NCBI GenBank assembly: GCA_937910655.1
Contig: CALEMV010000159.1
Span: 1 to 7,966 of the forward strand
Reading direction: 5' to 3'
Source of the DNA: an uncultured Solobacterium sp.
Lineage (GTDB): Bacteria > Bacillota_I > Bacilli_A > Erysipelotrichales > Erysipelotrichaceae
Length of the DNA stretch: 7,966 nt
The notes beneath the pieces are model-generated. The model searched no databases. It had not been told where the DNA came from and saw nothing but the letters and a program-made list of their open reading frames with translations. Numbering within the stretch: position 1 is the stretch's first letter; each line of letters starts with the position of its first letter. Shown in pieces: positions 1 to 5,707 of the stretch. The position numbers were made by a program, and so were the translations under genes.

Positions 1-53
1 CTCTCATAGGTGACACTATTTTCTTTTGCGTATTCTTTCAATGTAATTTTCAT
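1..53 (-). CDS. 5' end of an unidentified gene (partial), possible small helix-turn-helix protein
   Basis: Reading the minus strand from an ATG at 53 gives an open frame, MKITLKEYAKENSVTYE, that runs off the left edge of the window. A second in-frame ATG lies at 59, two codons upstream. Neither start has a good ribosome binding site. The composition (amphipathic, KEYAKENSVTYE) resembles the first helices of small bacterial DNA-binding proteins in which a short helix is followed by a turn and recognition helix, but 17 residues are too few to assign a family. It lies downstream of, and on the same strand as, the membrane-anchored protein gene, with a gap of about 60 nt. The two could be co-transcribed. 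Confidence 0.4.
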   Translation of the reverse strand, partial: MKITLKEYAKENSVTYE

Positions 54-91
54 AATCATCTATTGAGCGTACAAAACTTATAATGTACAAC

Positions 92-114
92 GGTTGTATT
101 TGTTGGTTGTATTT
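92..114. repeat. two tandem copies of a 10-bp word (period 13) with adjacent small palindrome
   Basis: GGTTGTATTT occurs at 92-101 and again at 105-114, a direct repeat with period 13. The first copy overlaps a small palindrome, TACAAC-G-GTTGTA, at 86-98. The repeat lies in the short gap between the stop codon of the membrane-anchored protein (119) and the partial gene at the left edge. It could be a weak RNA hairpin or a protein-binding site, or chance in AT-rich DNA. No terminator T-run follows it. Confidence 0.3.
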
Positions 115-118
115 AATT

Positions 119-712
119 TTAGCAACCAGATGCTACCGTTTCAGTCCATGCTTGCTGGTCTACAACCCATACATTGTCAAACTGTGCAGGAACATACTCT
201 GCGCCAACCTCAACTTTTTTGACGGTATAACTGGAGTCCTCATGTTGATTATTAAATTCATCTAGGTTGTTATAAATACGACCCGTCTGATCCCCCACAA
301 ATTTATCTTCATAAATACCACGGATATGTTCAGGCACAACCTCACGTTGCTCATAATGGCCTACCTCTGGGTGAGTAACTGTTGTATAAGTAGGCACACA
401 TGGTGTAGGTGTCGGCTGACTATAAGTGTCTGTTTGAGTATTAGTAGGAACATCATTCTCAGGAGCAACTGGAGTAGTTGTTTCAGTAGGAGTTGGTGTC
501 GGCTCTTCCTTAGTTTCAGCCTTCTTATCATCAGCCTTTACTTCTTCCTTCTTATCAGACTTGTCTTCCTTAGTAGTATTGTCATTTTTAGCAGTTTCAG
601 TGGTCTTAGACTGTTCAACTGTCTTAGGGCGGCAAGACTTAATAGCGAGGATTACTGCACAGATTAATGCCAATAGAAGTAAAACGATAATTAACTTTTT
701 CTTTTTATTCAT
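119..712 (-). CDS. membrane-anchored extracytoplasmic protein with Thr/Glu/Lys/Pro stalk and small C-terminal module, unknown function
   Basis: A 197-residue protein. Residues 1-6 are basic (MNKKKK), and residues 7-25 form one hydrophobic segment that fits an uncleaved membrane anchor. Cys27 is in the context IKSC, a poor lipobox, so a lipoprotein is unlikely. Residues 30-70 are a charged Lys/Glu/Asp/Thr linker and 71-104 are Pro/Thr rich (PTPTPTE, TPTPC), typical of a wall-spanning stalk. Residues 105-197 look folded, with HPEVGHYE near 114-121 and VWVVDQQAWTETV at 181-193. The last residue is Cys197; Cys105 is the only other Cys outside the membrane, so a disulfide is possible. The H-P-E-V and W-V-V-D-x-x-A-W segments recall repeat modules I have seen in Firmicutes surface proteins, where a Cys-rich motif often follows; here the protein stops. 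The start is supported by AAGGGA about 10 nt upstream. The gene is divergent from the ribosomal operon. Function unknown. Confidence 0.8.
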   Translation of the reverse strand: MNKKKKLIIVLLLLALICAVILAIKSCRPKTVEQSKTTETAKNDNTTKEDKSDKKEEVKADDKKAETKEEPTPTPTETTTPVAPENDVPTNTQTDTYSQPTPTPCVPTYTTVTHPEVGHYEQREVVPEHIRGIYEDKFVGDQTGRIYNNLDEFNNQHEDSSYTVKKVEVGAEYVPAQFDNVWVVDQQAWTETVASGC

Positions 713-738
713 AACCCATATATCCCTTATTAAATTAT

Positions 739-766
739 ATTTTACATATTATTAATAATAAAACAA
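739..766 (-). promoter_or_regulatory. possible promoter of the membrane-anchored protein gene
   Basis: On the minus strand, TTGTTT (766-761) and TAAAAT (744-739) are separated by 16 nt. They would start transcription just upstream of the AAGGGA ribosome binding site at 728-723. A better -10 word, TATAAT at 739-734, sits too close to the ribosome binding site to be comfortable. The region is very AT rich, so the exact assignment is uncertain. Confidence 0.35.
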
Positions 767-827
767 CTATAGAAACGATAGATTGATTCTTTTTTCACTT
801 GAGGATAGTCTAAATACCATCTTTATC

Positions 828-856
828 TTGACGCAAAACCTATATTAGCCTATTAT
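828..856 (+). promoter_or_regulatory. sigma-A promoter of rplK-rplA
   Basis: TTGACG (828-833), a 17-nt spacer and TATTAT (851-856) make a near-consensus housekeeping promoter. Initiation is expected near G862-G863, immediately before the first leader hairpin, which gives a 5' untranslated region of about 85 nt. This is the best promoter in the window, as expected for ribosomal protein genes. Confidence 0.8.
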
Positions 857-862
857 ATAAAG

Positions 863-918
863 GCACTTTTAGTGCGCTCATGCGTGGGAGGATAGCAATG
901 TCCGCTGACCACTGCATG
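863..918 (+). promoter_or_regulatory. L1-binding ribosomal-protein leader of the rplK-rplA mRNA
   Basis: The leader opens with a hairpin, GCACT-TTT-AGTGC (863-875). The main element follows. CATGC (879-883) plus GTGG (884-887) pair with CCAC (909-912) plus GCATG (914-918), leaving U913 bulged. An asymmetric internal loop (GA 888-889 opposite GCUGA 904-908) is capped by GGA (890-892) paired with UCC (901-903). The GTGGGAGG strand facing GCTGACCAC is the pattern I associate with the L1 protein site of rplK/rplA leaders, which mimics the L1 site on 23S rRNA and is known to be widespread in bacteria. Free L1 would bind here and repress translation of the operon. The structure is seen by hand pairing; the L1 assignment rests on motif similarity and gene context. 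Confidence 0.75.
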
Positions 919-933
919 TGGATTCTAATATAA
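898..933 (+). CDS. possible 11-residue leader peptide ORF upstream of rplK
   Basis: ATG at 898 opens [11 protein letters not shown] followed by TAA (931-933). Six nucleotides upstream lies GGGAGG (886-891), a strong ribosome binding site by sequence. The stop codon overlaps the rplK ribosome binding site (AAGGAGG, 932-938), so ribosomes finishing this ORF would release on top of it. GGGAGG is also part of the conserved L1-binding motif, so its presence does not by itself prove translation. Treat the ORF as a candidate. Confidence 0.3.
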   Translation: MSADHCMWILI

Positions 934-949
934 GGAGGAAAACCACATG
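915..949 (+). promoter_or_regulatory. possible alternative hairpin over the rplK start codon
   Basis: CATGTGG (915-921) is perfectly complementary to CCACATG (943-949), which contains the rplK start codon. The 21-nt loop holds the ribosome binding site. Four of its bases (915-918) also belong to the base of the L1-binding stem, so the two structures compete. The pairing is seen in the sequence; any regulatory role is inferred. Confidence 0.35.
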
Positions 950-1369
950 GCAAAGAAAATTGCAAAAGTAGCTAAGCTACAATTCCCTGCTGGTGGAGCT
1001 AAACCAGGACCAGCTCTAGCATCTGCAGGTATCAACATGCCTAAATTCTGTACAGAATTTAACGACAAAACTAAGGACCGTCACGGTGACATCGTTCCTG
1101 TAATTATTACAGCTTACGAAGATAAGTCATTCGACTTCGTCATCAAGACAACTCCAGCTGCTATCTTATTAAAGAAGGCTGCTGGTATTAACAAGGCTTC
1201 TGGAACACCAAAGACAGTTAAAGCCGGTAAGATTACAATGGCTCAGTTAAGAGAAATCGCTGAGTATAAGATGCCTGACCTCAACGCTAATGACGTTGAA
1301 GCAGCAATGAACATCATTGCTGGTACAGCACGTAACATGGGTATCGTAGTAGAAGGCGAGGCTAAGTAA
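947..1369 (+). CDS. rplK: 50S ribosomal protein L11
   Basis: A 140-residue L11, a component of the GTPase-associated stalk base that binds 23S rRNA helices 43/44. The N-terminal domain (about 1-69) contains the KLQFPAG start, GINMPKFC and [12 protein letters not shown]. The C-terminal rRNA-binding domain (about 70-136) contains [29 protein letters not shown] and the signature [10 protein letters not shown]. The loop usually written ANPxPPVGPALGQ is here AKPGPALAS, four residues shorter than the E. coli protein by my alignment. This region contacts rRNA and thiopeptide antibiotics in well-studied bacteria. I recall the same short loop in mycoplasma and Erysipelothrix L11. The start is fixed by AAGGAGG (932-938), 8 nt before ATG. 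First gene of a two-gene operon; the rplA start is only 2 nt past its stop. Codon use is skewed to AAG, GTA and GCT, as expected for high expression. Confidence 0.97.
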   Translation: MAKKIAKVAKLQFPAGGAKPGPALASAGINMPKFCTEFNDKTKDRHGDIVPVIITAYEDKSFDFVIKTTPAAILLKKAAGINKASGTPKTVKAGKITMAQLREIAEYKMPDLNANDVEAAMNIIAGTARNMGIVVEGEAK

Positions 1370-1371
1370 CA

Positions 1372-2049
1372 ATGGCAGGAAAGAAGTACAGAGCAGCGTT
1401 AGAACAGGTAGATAGCGCTAAAGTTTATGATTACAAGGAAGCGATTGCTTTAGCTAAGAAGATCAGCACAACTAAGTTTGATTCTTCATTAGAAGCTAGC
1501 TTCGTATTAAACGTTGACCCACGTCAGGCTGAACAGAACATTCGTGGCGCAATGGTATTACCACACGGTACTGGTAAGACACAGCGTGTATTAGTAATTA
1601 CACAGGGTGCTAAGGAAGATGAAGCTAAGGCAGCAGGTGCTGACTTCGTTGGTGGCGCTGATATGATTCAGCAGATCCAAGGTGGCTGGTTCGACTTTGA
1701 CATTATCGTAGCTACTCCAGACATGATGGGTCAGTTAGGTAAGTTAGGTAAGCTATTAGGTCCTAAGGGATTAATGCCAAACCCTAAGACAGGTACAGTA
1801 ACAATGGACGTTGCGAAGGCAATCGACGAAATCAAGAAGGGTAAGGTAGAATACCGTGTAGACAAGGATGGAAACATCAACGTATTATTCGGTAAGGTAT
1901 CTTTCACTGAAGAAGCTCTTGTTGAAAACTTCAAGGCTTTATATGACCGTATCTTAAAGGCTAGACCTGTAACAGTTAAGGGTGCATACCTCAAGGGTGT
2001 AACAGTATCCACAACTATGGGTCCTGGTATCAAAGTTACAGTTGAATAA
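1372..2049 (+). CDS. rplA: 50S ribosomal protein L1
   Basis: A 225-residue L1, the protein of the mobile L1 stalk that contacts E-site tRNA. It is near the normal bacterial length. Recognisable blocks are [14 protein letters not shown] (57-69 region), [19 protein letters not shown] (78-95), the family signature [15 protein letters not shown] (130-144) in domain II, and [17 protein letters not shown] (203-219) at the C-terminus. The ATG follows the rplK stop by 2 nt, and its ribosome binding site (GGCGAGG, 1354-1360) lies inside rplK, so translation is probably coupled. L1 is the expected repressor of the whole operon through the leader at 863-918. A terminator follows directly, so rplJ/rplL are not in this transcript. 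Confidence 0.97.
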   Translation: MAGKKYRAALEQVDSAKVYDYKEAIALAKKISTTKFDSSLEASFVLNVDPRQAEQNIRGAMVLPHGTGKTQRVLVITQGAKEDEAKAAGADFVGGADMIQQIQGGWFDFDIIVATPDMMGQLGKLGKLLGPKGLMPNPKTGTVTMDVAKAIDEIKKGKVEYRVDKDGNINVLFGKVSFTEEALVENFKALYDRILKARPVTVKGAYLKGVTVSTTMGPGIKVTVE

Positions 2050-2056
2050 GTAATTT

Positions 2057-2086
2057 AAAAATCTCACATCGCTGTGAGATTTTTTT
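2057..2086. terminator. rho-independent terminator, bidirectional (rplA / convergent gene)
   Basis: TCTCACA (2062-2068), loop TCGC and TGTGAGA (2073-2079) form a perfect stem. A2061 pairs with T2080, followed by T2081-T2086. On the opposite strand the same stem is followed by five T (from A2057-2061), so it can also end transcripts of the minus-strand gene whose stop is 17 nt away. Confidence 0.92.
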
Positions 2087-2102
2087 ATATGCAATGATTA
2101 GA

Positions 2103-2567
2103 TTAGAAGCCTTGTTTAAAGAACTTGCGGAATGTGGACACTTCTTCTGTAGATTGTGTTACAGATACACAGTACTTTGCACGCTCACCAATCCCTGGTT
2201 CATAAGTGATTGGTTCAAGTTTGAAGGATGCCGCAGGACTTTCCGCAAAGCAGTAGCCCATAGATGTACGTATCGATGAACCATTTTCTTTATTAAAGAA
2301 TACTGGTTGGTCATATGTAGAAAGAGATGGGTCAACATAGACAACAACTACTTCACCAGTCTTATATCCCACGATAAAGTTGTAATGATGAGTAACTGAC
2401 GCAATTACAGCACTATGGTAATTTTCAGAATGACAATATACCAGTTGATAATCATCACCATTTGGAACAGCTTCATTAAAAATTTCGCGCATGCGAGCTT
2501 TATTTTTGATGTTATCTTCGTCAGATGCGCCTGTTAGTGCCTTTTTGAATAAACCAAGAATGTTCAT
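2103..2567 (-). CDS. uncharacterised cytoplasmic protein, 154 residues
   Basis: I do not recognise a family. There is no signal peptide or membrane segment. Residues 1-35 (MNILGLFKKALTG, then a charged stretch to MREIFNEA) look helical. The rest alternates short hydrophobic stretches typical of beta strands (YQLVYCH 40-46, AVIASVTHHYNFIVGYK 53-69, GEVVVVYVD 71-79), and a basic aromatic tail, FRKFFKQGF, closes the protein. Such a beta-rich core after a short helix is compatible with a small sensor or PH-like fold, but that is only a guess. The start is firm: AAGGAGA ends 6 nt upstream of the ATG, and a good promoter lies behind it. It is monocistronic, convergent with rplA and divergent from the M24 peptidase gene. 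Confidence 0.8.
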   Translation of the reverse strand: MNILGLFKKALTGASDEDNIKNKARMREIFNEAVPNGDDYQLVYCHSENYHSAVIASVTHHYNFIVGYKTGEVVVVYVDPSLSTYDQPVFFNKENGSSIRTSMGYCFAESPAASFKLEPITYEPGIGERAKYCVSVTQSTEEVSTFRKFFKQGF

Positions 2568-2602
2568 AAAAAATCTCCTTTATTATTACTAGTTATAAGA
2601 GA

Positions 2603-2631
2603 ATTATAGTGTTGATTCCAATACTCTTCAA
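2603..2631 (-). promoter_or_regulatory. sigma-A promoter of the 154-residue protein gene
   Basis: On the minus strand, TTGAAG (2631-2626), a 17-nt spacer and TATAAT (2608-2603). Transcription should begin near 2596, giving a short leader that contains the AAGGAGA site (2580-2574). Confidence 0.75.
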
Positions 2632-2664
2632 CCATAGAACGTCAAATTTGAATATCAAAAAACG

Positions 2665-2673
2665 TGATAAAAT
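2665..2673 (+). promoter_or_regulatory. extended -10 promoter of the M24 peptidase operon
   Basis: TGA-TAAAAT (2665-2673) is an extended -10 element (TGn plus hexamer). The candidate -35 words TTTGAA/TTGAAT (2647-2653) are only 14-15 nt away, shorter than ideal, which fits reliance on the TGn motif. Start is expected near 2680, just before the GAGGTGAT ribosome binding site (2686-2693). Confidence 0.55.
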
Positions 2674-2696
2674 AGAAATAAAGTAGAGGTGATACT

Positions 2697-3800
2697 ATGT
2701 TAGATGAAGGAAGACTAAGTCGTGTCATTGAGAAGATGACAACAGATTGTTTATTGATTACAGATCCGATTTCTATTGCGTATCTTTGCGGAAAGAAAAT
2801 AGAACCAGGAGAAAGATTCCTTGGTTTATTAATCGGGAAGGGAATTGAACCAGTTTTGATTTTGAATCAATTATTCCGTTTTTCTGAGGAGATTGGTGTA
2901 AGAGTAGAGTATTATAAAGATACAGACAGAATTACAACGATCATTTCAAAGTTTATCGATAAAAATAGTAGCCTAGGTGTAGATAAGATTATGCCAGCTA
3001 GATTCCTAATTCCGATGATGGAAGAAAGCATAGCATCTGAATTTAAACTTGGATCTTACGCAGTTGATCATACACGTGCTGTGAAAGATGCTCGTGAACA
3101 AGAACTCATGCGTGCAGCATCTCATATTAATGACCTTGCGATGGCGGAGTTTAAGAAACTCATACACGAAGGCGTGACAGAAGTAGAGGTTGCTTCACAG
3201 ATGTTAGATATCTACCTCAAGCTAGGCGCAAGTGGATATTCTTTTGAGCCTATCGTTGCCTTTGGTAAGAATGCGGCTGATCCACATCATATGCCAGATG
3301 ATACGGTATTACAGGAAGGTGATACAGTACTCTTCGATGTTGGTTGCGTGGTGAATGGCTATTGTTCAGATATGACAAGAACCTTCTTCTATAAGAAGTA
3401 TCCAACTGCAGAACAAGTAGAAGTCTATATCCTTGTTCGCAAGGCAAATGAACGTGCAGAAAGTTATTGCAAACCAGGTGTAAGACTATGTGATATTGAT
3501 GCGGTAGCTCGTAATATCATCACAGATGGTGGTTATGGCGAAGACTTTACACATCGACTTGGACATTTCATTGGTACAGAAACACATGAATATGGAGATG
3601 TATCACAAGCATTTACAGATTTAACAGTAGAAGGAAATACCTTCTCCATTGAACCGGGTATCTATCATCCAAGTATCTTAGGTTGTCGTATTGAAGACTT
3701 GGTTTTGATTACAAAGGATGGGTGCGAAGTGTTAAATCACTATCCACATGAGATAGAAGTTATCGAACAAAGTCATAAAGGAGGAATATCCATTGATTAA
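2697..3800 (+). CDS. M24 family metallopeptidase, Xaa-Pro aminopeptidase/dipeptidase type
   Basis: A 367-residue cytoplasmic enzyme of the pita-bread fold that removes residues next to proline using two divalent metal ions. The N-terminal creatinase-like domain (about 1-125) includes CLLITDPISIAYLCG. The catalytic domain (about 130-355) carries all five expected metal ligands: Asp214 (FDVG), Asp225 (SDMTRTF), His290 (LGHFIG), Glu319 (SIEPGIY) and Glu333 (RIEDLVLI). PHHMP at 196-200 and ETHE at 295-298 match the family's substrate-binding histidines. Length is typical of PepQ/YqhT-like proteins. Whether it prefers dipeptides or longer Xaa-Pro peptides cannot be read from sequence. The start has a strong GAGGTGAT site. 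The next gene begins inside its last three codons, so it heads a probable operon with two exported proteins. Confidence 0.93.
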   Translation: MLDEGRLSRVIEKMTTDCLLITDPISIAYLCGKKIEPGERFLGLLIGKGIEPVLILNQLFRFSEEIGVRVEYYKDTDRITTIISKFIDKNSSLGVDKIMPARFLIPMMEESIASEFKLGSYAVDHTRAVKDAREQELMRAASHINDLAMAEFKKLIHEGVTEVEVASQMLDIYLKLGASGYSFEPIVAFGKNAADPHHMPDDTVLQEGDTVLFDVGCVVNGYCSDMTRTFFYKKYPTAEQVEVYILVRKANERAESYCKPGVRLCDIDAVARNIITDGGYGEDFTHRLGHFIGTETHEYGDVSQAFTDLTVEGNTFSIEPGIYHPSILGCRIEDLVLITKDGCEVLNHYPHEIEVIEQSHKGGISID

Positions 3801-4959
3801 GAATATGAAAAAGAGCAGGATTTTAATTCTATCAATTATCGGAATCATCGTTATTTCCCTGGGAATATTAAACTGGAACAAGCTAGGTAAGAAGGCAGGA
3901 GAAGATTTAACGAAGTATGACTATGTTGCAAGTTTCTATTCCATTCATCAAAATGGAAAGATGAATCCACAAACGAAGATAGTTTTTGCAAGTAGTGATA
4001 AGGAACAATTGGAATTTAGCGACAAAGTATATACTGCAGGTAGACTATTCCAAGAAGGAAATACAGTCCTAGCATATTCTTTCAGTGGGAATAAATCATT
4101 ACTCTTTGAATCAACAGCAGGGTATTCAACATTCTCAATGACCAAGGGTGTATTTGAATCAACCATATATACAGTGGAACTTGCCCTCAATGGGACAAAT
4201 GGAAGAATTGAAGTGATTAACATTGATGATGGATCAGTAGGTGAAATACGGGATATAATCCGATACACAAGTCCAGATCATAAAGTAACCACATCACCAG
4301 TGATTTATTCATCGATTTATCGTGCGGTAGAAATTGGTACAAGAATCTACTTTGTAGGATATGATATGGTTCAAGATCAATATGAATTGTCTTATCTGGA
4401 TGAAGAAACAAATGAACTCCATTATGTAGATAACTGGCGCTATACTTCTGTTAGTTTTGAAGAATTGTTATATGTAAATGGAAAAATTGTGACGGTAGAA
4501 AATCCTTATAATAGTCGCTTTATGAAGGATATTACATTACCAGAGACGCCTAGCTTAACAAGTATGGACCCAGATACCTTAAAGGCAAAGAGTGTTTCAC
4601 TAGATACAAAGAGAATCATTTCTGCATATGCGTATAAAGACCATATTCGCTTAGTGACGGTTGATAATCATCTTCTGGAATATACAGTTGACTTAGAACT
4701 AGTATCGGACAAGGATTTATCAGGAACTGATTTTGCGAACCTATATACTAATACAGACTATAAGCTACATGGCATTCGTTATTTAGGAAATAGGGCAGCA
4801 GCAATCGTAACACCAAATACAGAAACAACAACAGAATTAGGAAAAATCTTAGAATTTGATGCGGATACATTAACTCTACAAAAGAGTATTACAATTCCTC
4901 TATCAGAAAATACAGGTTGGAAAACAGACTTTGTGGATTTACTGATCATTGAAAAATAG
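3793..4959 (+). CDS. membrane-anchored extracytoplasmic protein of possible beta-propeller type, unknown function
   Basis: A 388-residue protein starting with TTG at 3793. This start is chosen because AAGGAGG (3778-3784) lies 8 nt upstream; the first ATG (3805) would be 20 nt away. It overlaps the peptidase gene by 8 nt, which implies translational coupling. Residues 1-8 are basic, 9-26 form one hydrophobic helix (ILILSIIGIIVISLGIL), and the rest is predicted outside the membrane. There is no lipobox and no cysteine. The outer part is strand-rich, with recurring turns such as YVNGKIVTVE, KDHIRLVTVDNHLLEYTVD and GKILEFDADTLTLQKSI, which resemble blades of a beta-propeller; this is a judgement by eye. 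No catalytic motif was found. An uncharacterised Firmicutes surface protein is the safest call. Confidence 0.85.
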   Translation: MIKNMKKSRILILSIIGIIVISLGILNWNKLGKKAGEDLTKYDYVASFYSIHQNGKMNPQTKIVFASSDKEQLEFSDKVYTAGRLFQEGNTVLAYSFSGNKSLLFESTAGYSTFSMTKGVFESTIYTVELALNGTNGRIEVINIDDGSVGEIRDIIRYTSPDHKVTTSPVIYSSIYRAVEIGTRIYFVGYDMVQDQYELSYLDEETNELHYVDNWRYTSVSFEELLYVNGKIVTVENPYNSRFMKDITLPETPSLTSMDPDTLKAKSVSLDTKRIISAYAYKDHIRLVTVDNHLLEYTVDLELVSDKDLSGTDFANLYTNTDYKLHGIRYLGNRAAAIVTPNTETTTELGKILEFDADTLTLQKSITIPLSENTGWKTDFVDLLIIEK

Positions 4960-4974
4960 TAAATTAGACGACAA

Positions 4975-5004
4975 TTGATAGCTGATAGAGTGATTGCATA
5001 GTTT
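4975..5004 (+). promoter_or_regulatory. weak candidate internal promoter before the lipoprotein gene
   Basis: TTGATA (4975-4980) is a fair -35. At 17-18 nt spacing the -10 would be ATAGTT or TAGTTT (4998-5004), which is poor. There is no terminator between the two genes, so read-through from the operon promoter is the simpler explanation. Confidence 0.25.
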
Positions 5005-5026
5005 TTACACATGGGGGGGAATGACC

Positions 5027-5665
5027 ATGAAGAAAATGTGTAGAATCTTAGCATGTGTAGGTGCATTATTCCTTACAGCATGCACAGCATCAACCAACCG
5101 TAGTACACAAATAACTTCTACATCCGTTACAGAGCAAAAGAAAGAAACACCTGAACCAAAGGAAACAGTTTCTCCAGAGGTGACAGAAGCACTCCATGCA
5201 TACAATGAATTGTTAGATAACATTGATGCATATGATTTTGGTATGGGAGATACAGTCTCAGATCATGTAACGTATGGCATCGTGTATCTGAATCATGACA
5301 TCCCACAATTGATTGTGGAAAAGTTCTATGATGCTCAATTTATTGCAGTGGCCAAGATTTTTGGATATGATCCAGAAACCCAAACATACATTTCCTCGGA
5401 TGCTGTTTTCCAGATAGATAATCCATCTCAAATGAAATTGAGTCCATCTGAAACATATGGATGGTTTACGCTATTACAGGATCACAAAGGGCTGGTCTAT
5501 ACTGAAAATAATCGTAGTACACATGAAATTCTCAAGATTGAGCTACTGACATGGGAAGATAATCAGTTAATCGTAAAGGAAATAACAAAAATGGAGTTCA
5601 ATAGTCTTCCTAAGGAACCTAAGTTGATTATGCTCGGAATCAATGATCGTAGATTACTAAAATAG
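5027..5665 (+). CDS. predicted lipoprotein, unknown function
   Basis: A 212-residue protein from ATG 5027, chosen because GGGGGG (5013-5018) is 8 nt upstream and the translation then begins with a classic lipoprotein signal: MKKMCR, hydrophobic 7-16, lipobox LTAC with Cys19 as the lipidated residue. In-frame upstream starts at 4994 (TTG) and 5021 (ATG) would spoil the signal or the spacing. After the signal come a Ser/Thr/Lys/Glu/Pro linker (20-50) and a folded domain. It contains ALHAYNELLDNI and GIVYLNHDIPQLIV (84-97), similar to the 'YLDxDxIPEL' segment I recall from clostridial lipoproteins of unknown role. It would sit on the outer face of the membrane. It is 67 nt downstream of the membrane-anchored protein gene and is the last gene of the probable operon. 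Confidence 0.88.
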   Translation: MKKMCRILACVGALFLTACTASTNRSTQITSTSVTEQKKETPEPKETVSPEVTEALHAYNELLDNIDAYDFGMGDTVSDHVTYGIVYLNHDIPQLIVEKFYDAQFIAVAKIFGYDPETQTYISSDAVFQIDNPSQMKLSPSETYGWFTLLQDHKGLVYTENNRSTHEILKIELLTWEDNQLIVKEITKMEFNSLPKEPKLIMLGINDRRLLK

Positions 5666-5671
5666 ATATTT

Positions 5672-5707
5672 AAAAAAAGTGTATCCTGAATTAACGGGAT
5701 ACACTTT
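5672..5707. terminator. rho-independent terminator shared by convergent genes, strongest for the minus strand
   Basis: GTGTATCC (5679-5686) pairs with GGATACAC (5697-5704), extended by AAA (5676-5678) with TTT (5705-5707). On the minus strand the stem is followed by seven T (A5672-5678), a strong terminator for the iminopeptidase gene. On the plus strand it is followed by TTTCATTTTGTTT, weaker but usable for the lipoprotein gene. The minus-strand stop codon (5693-5691) lies in the loop, and the last codons of that gene form one arm. Confidence 0.88.

Noticed and set aside
471..502. Pro-Thr repeat coding segment considered as a DNA repeat
   Set aside because: The repetition is at the amino-acid level in a stalk linker; the DNA copies are short and degenerate.
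326..667. Plus-strand open frame of 113 codons opposite the membrane-anchored protein gene
   Set aside because: Ser/Leu/Phe-rich antisense translation of a Lys/Glu/Thr-rich gene. The minus-strand reading has a membrane anchor, stalk and ribosome binding site.
1731..2033. Minus-strand open frame of 100 codons inside rplA
   Set aside because: Antisense shadow of the highly conserved L1 coding sequence, without a plausible ribosome binding site.
3948..4268. Minus-strand open frame of 106 codons inside the membrane-anchored protein gene
   Set aside because: Antisense to a gene with a convincing start and anchor; no start signals of its own.
4994..5026. Upstream TTG start for the lipoprotein gene
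   Set aside because: It would add HSFYTWGGMT ahead of the signal peptide; the G-run ribosome binding site and lipobox spacing fit ATG 5027.
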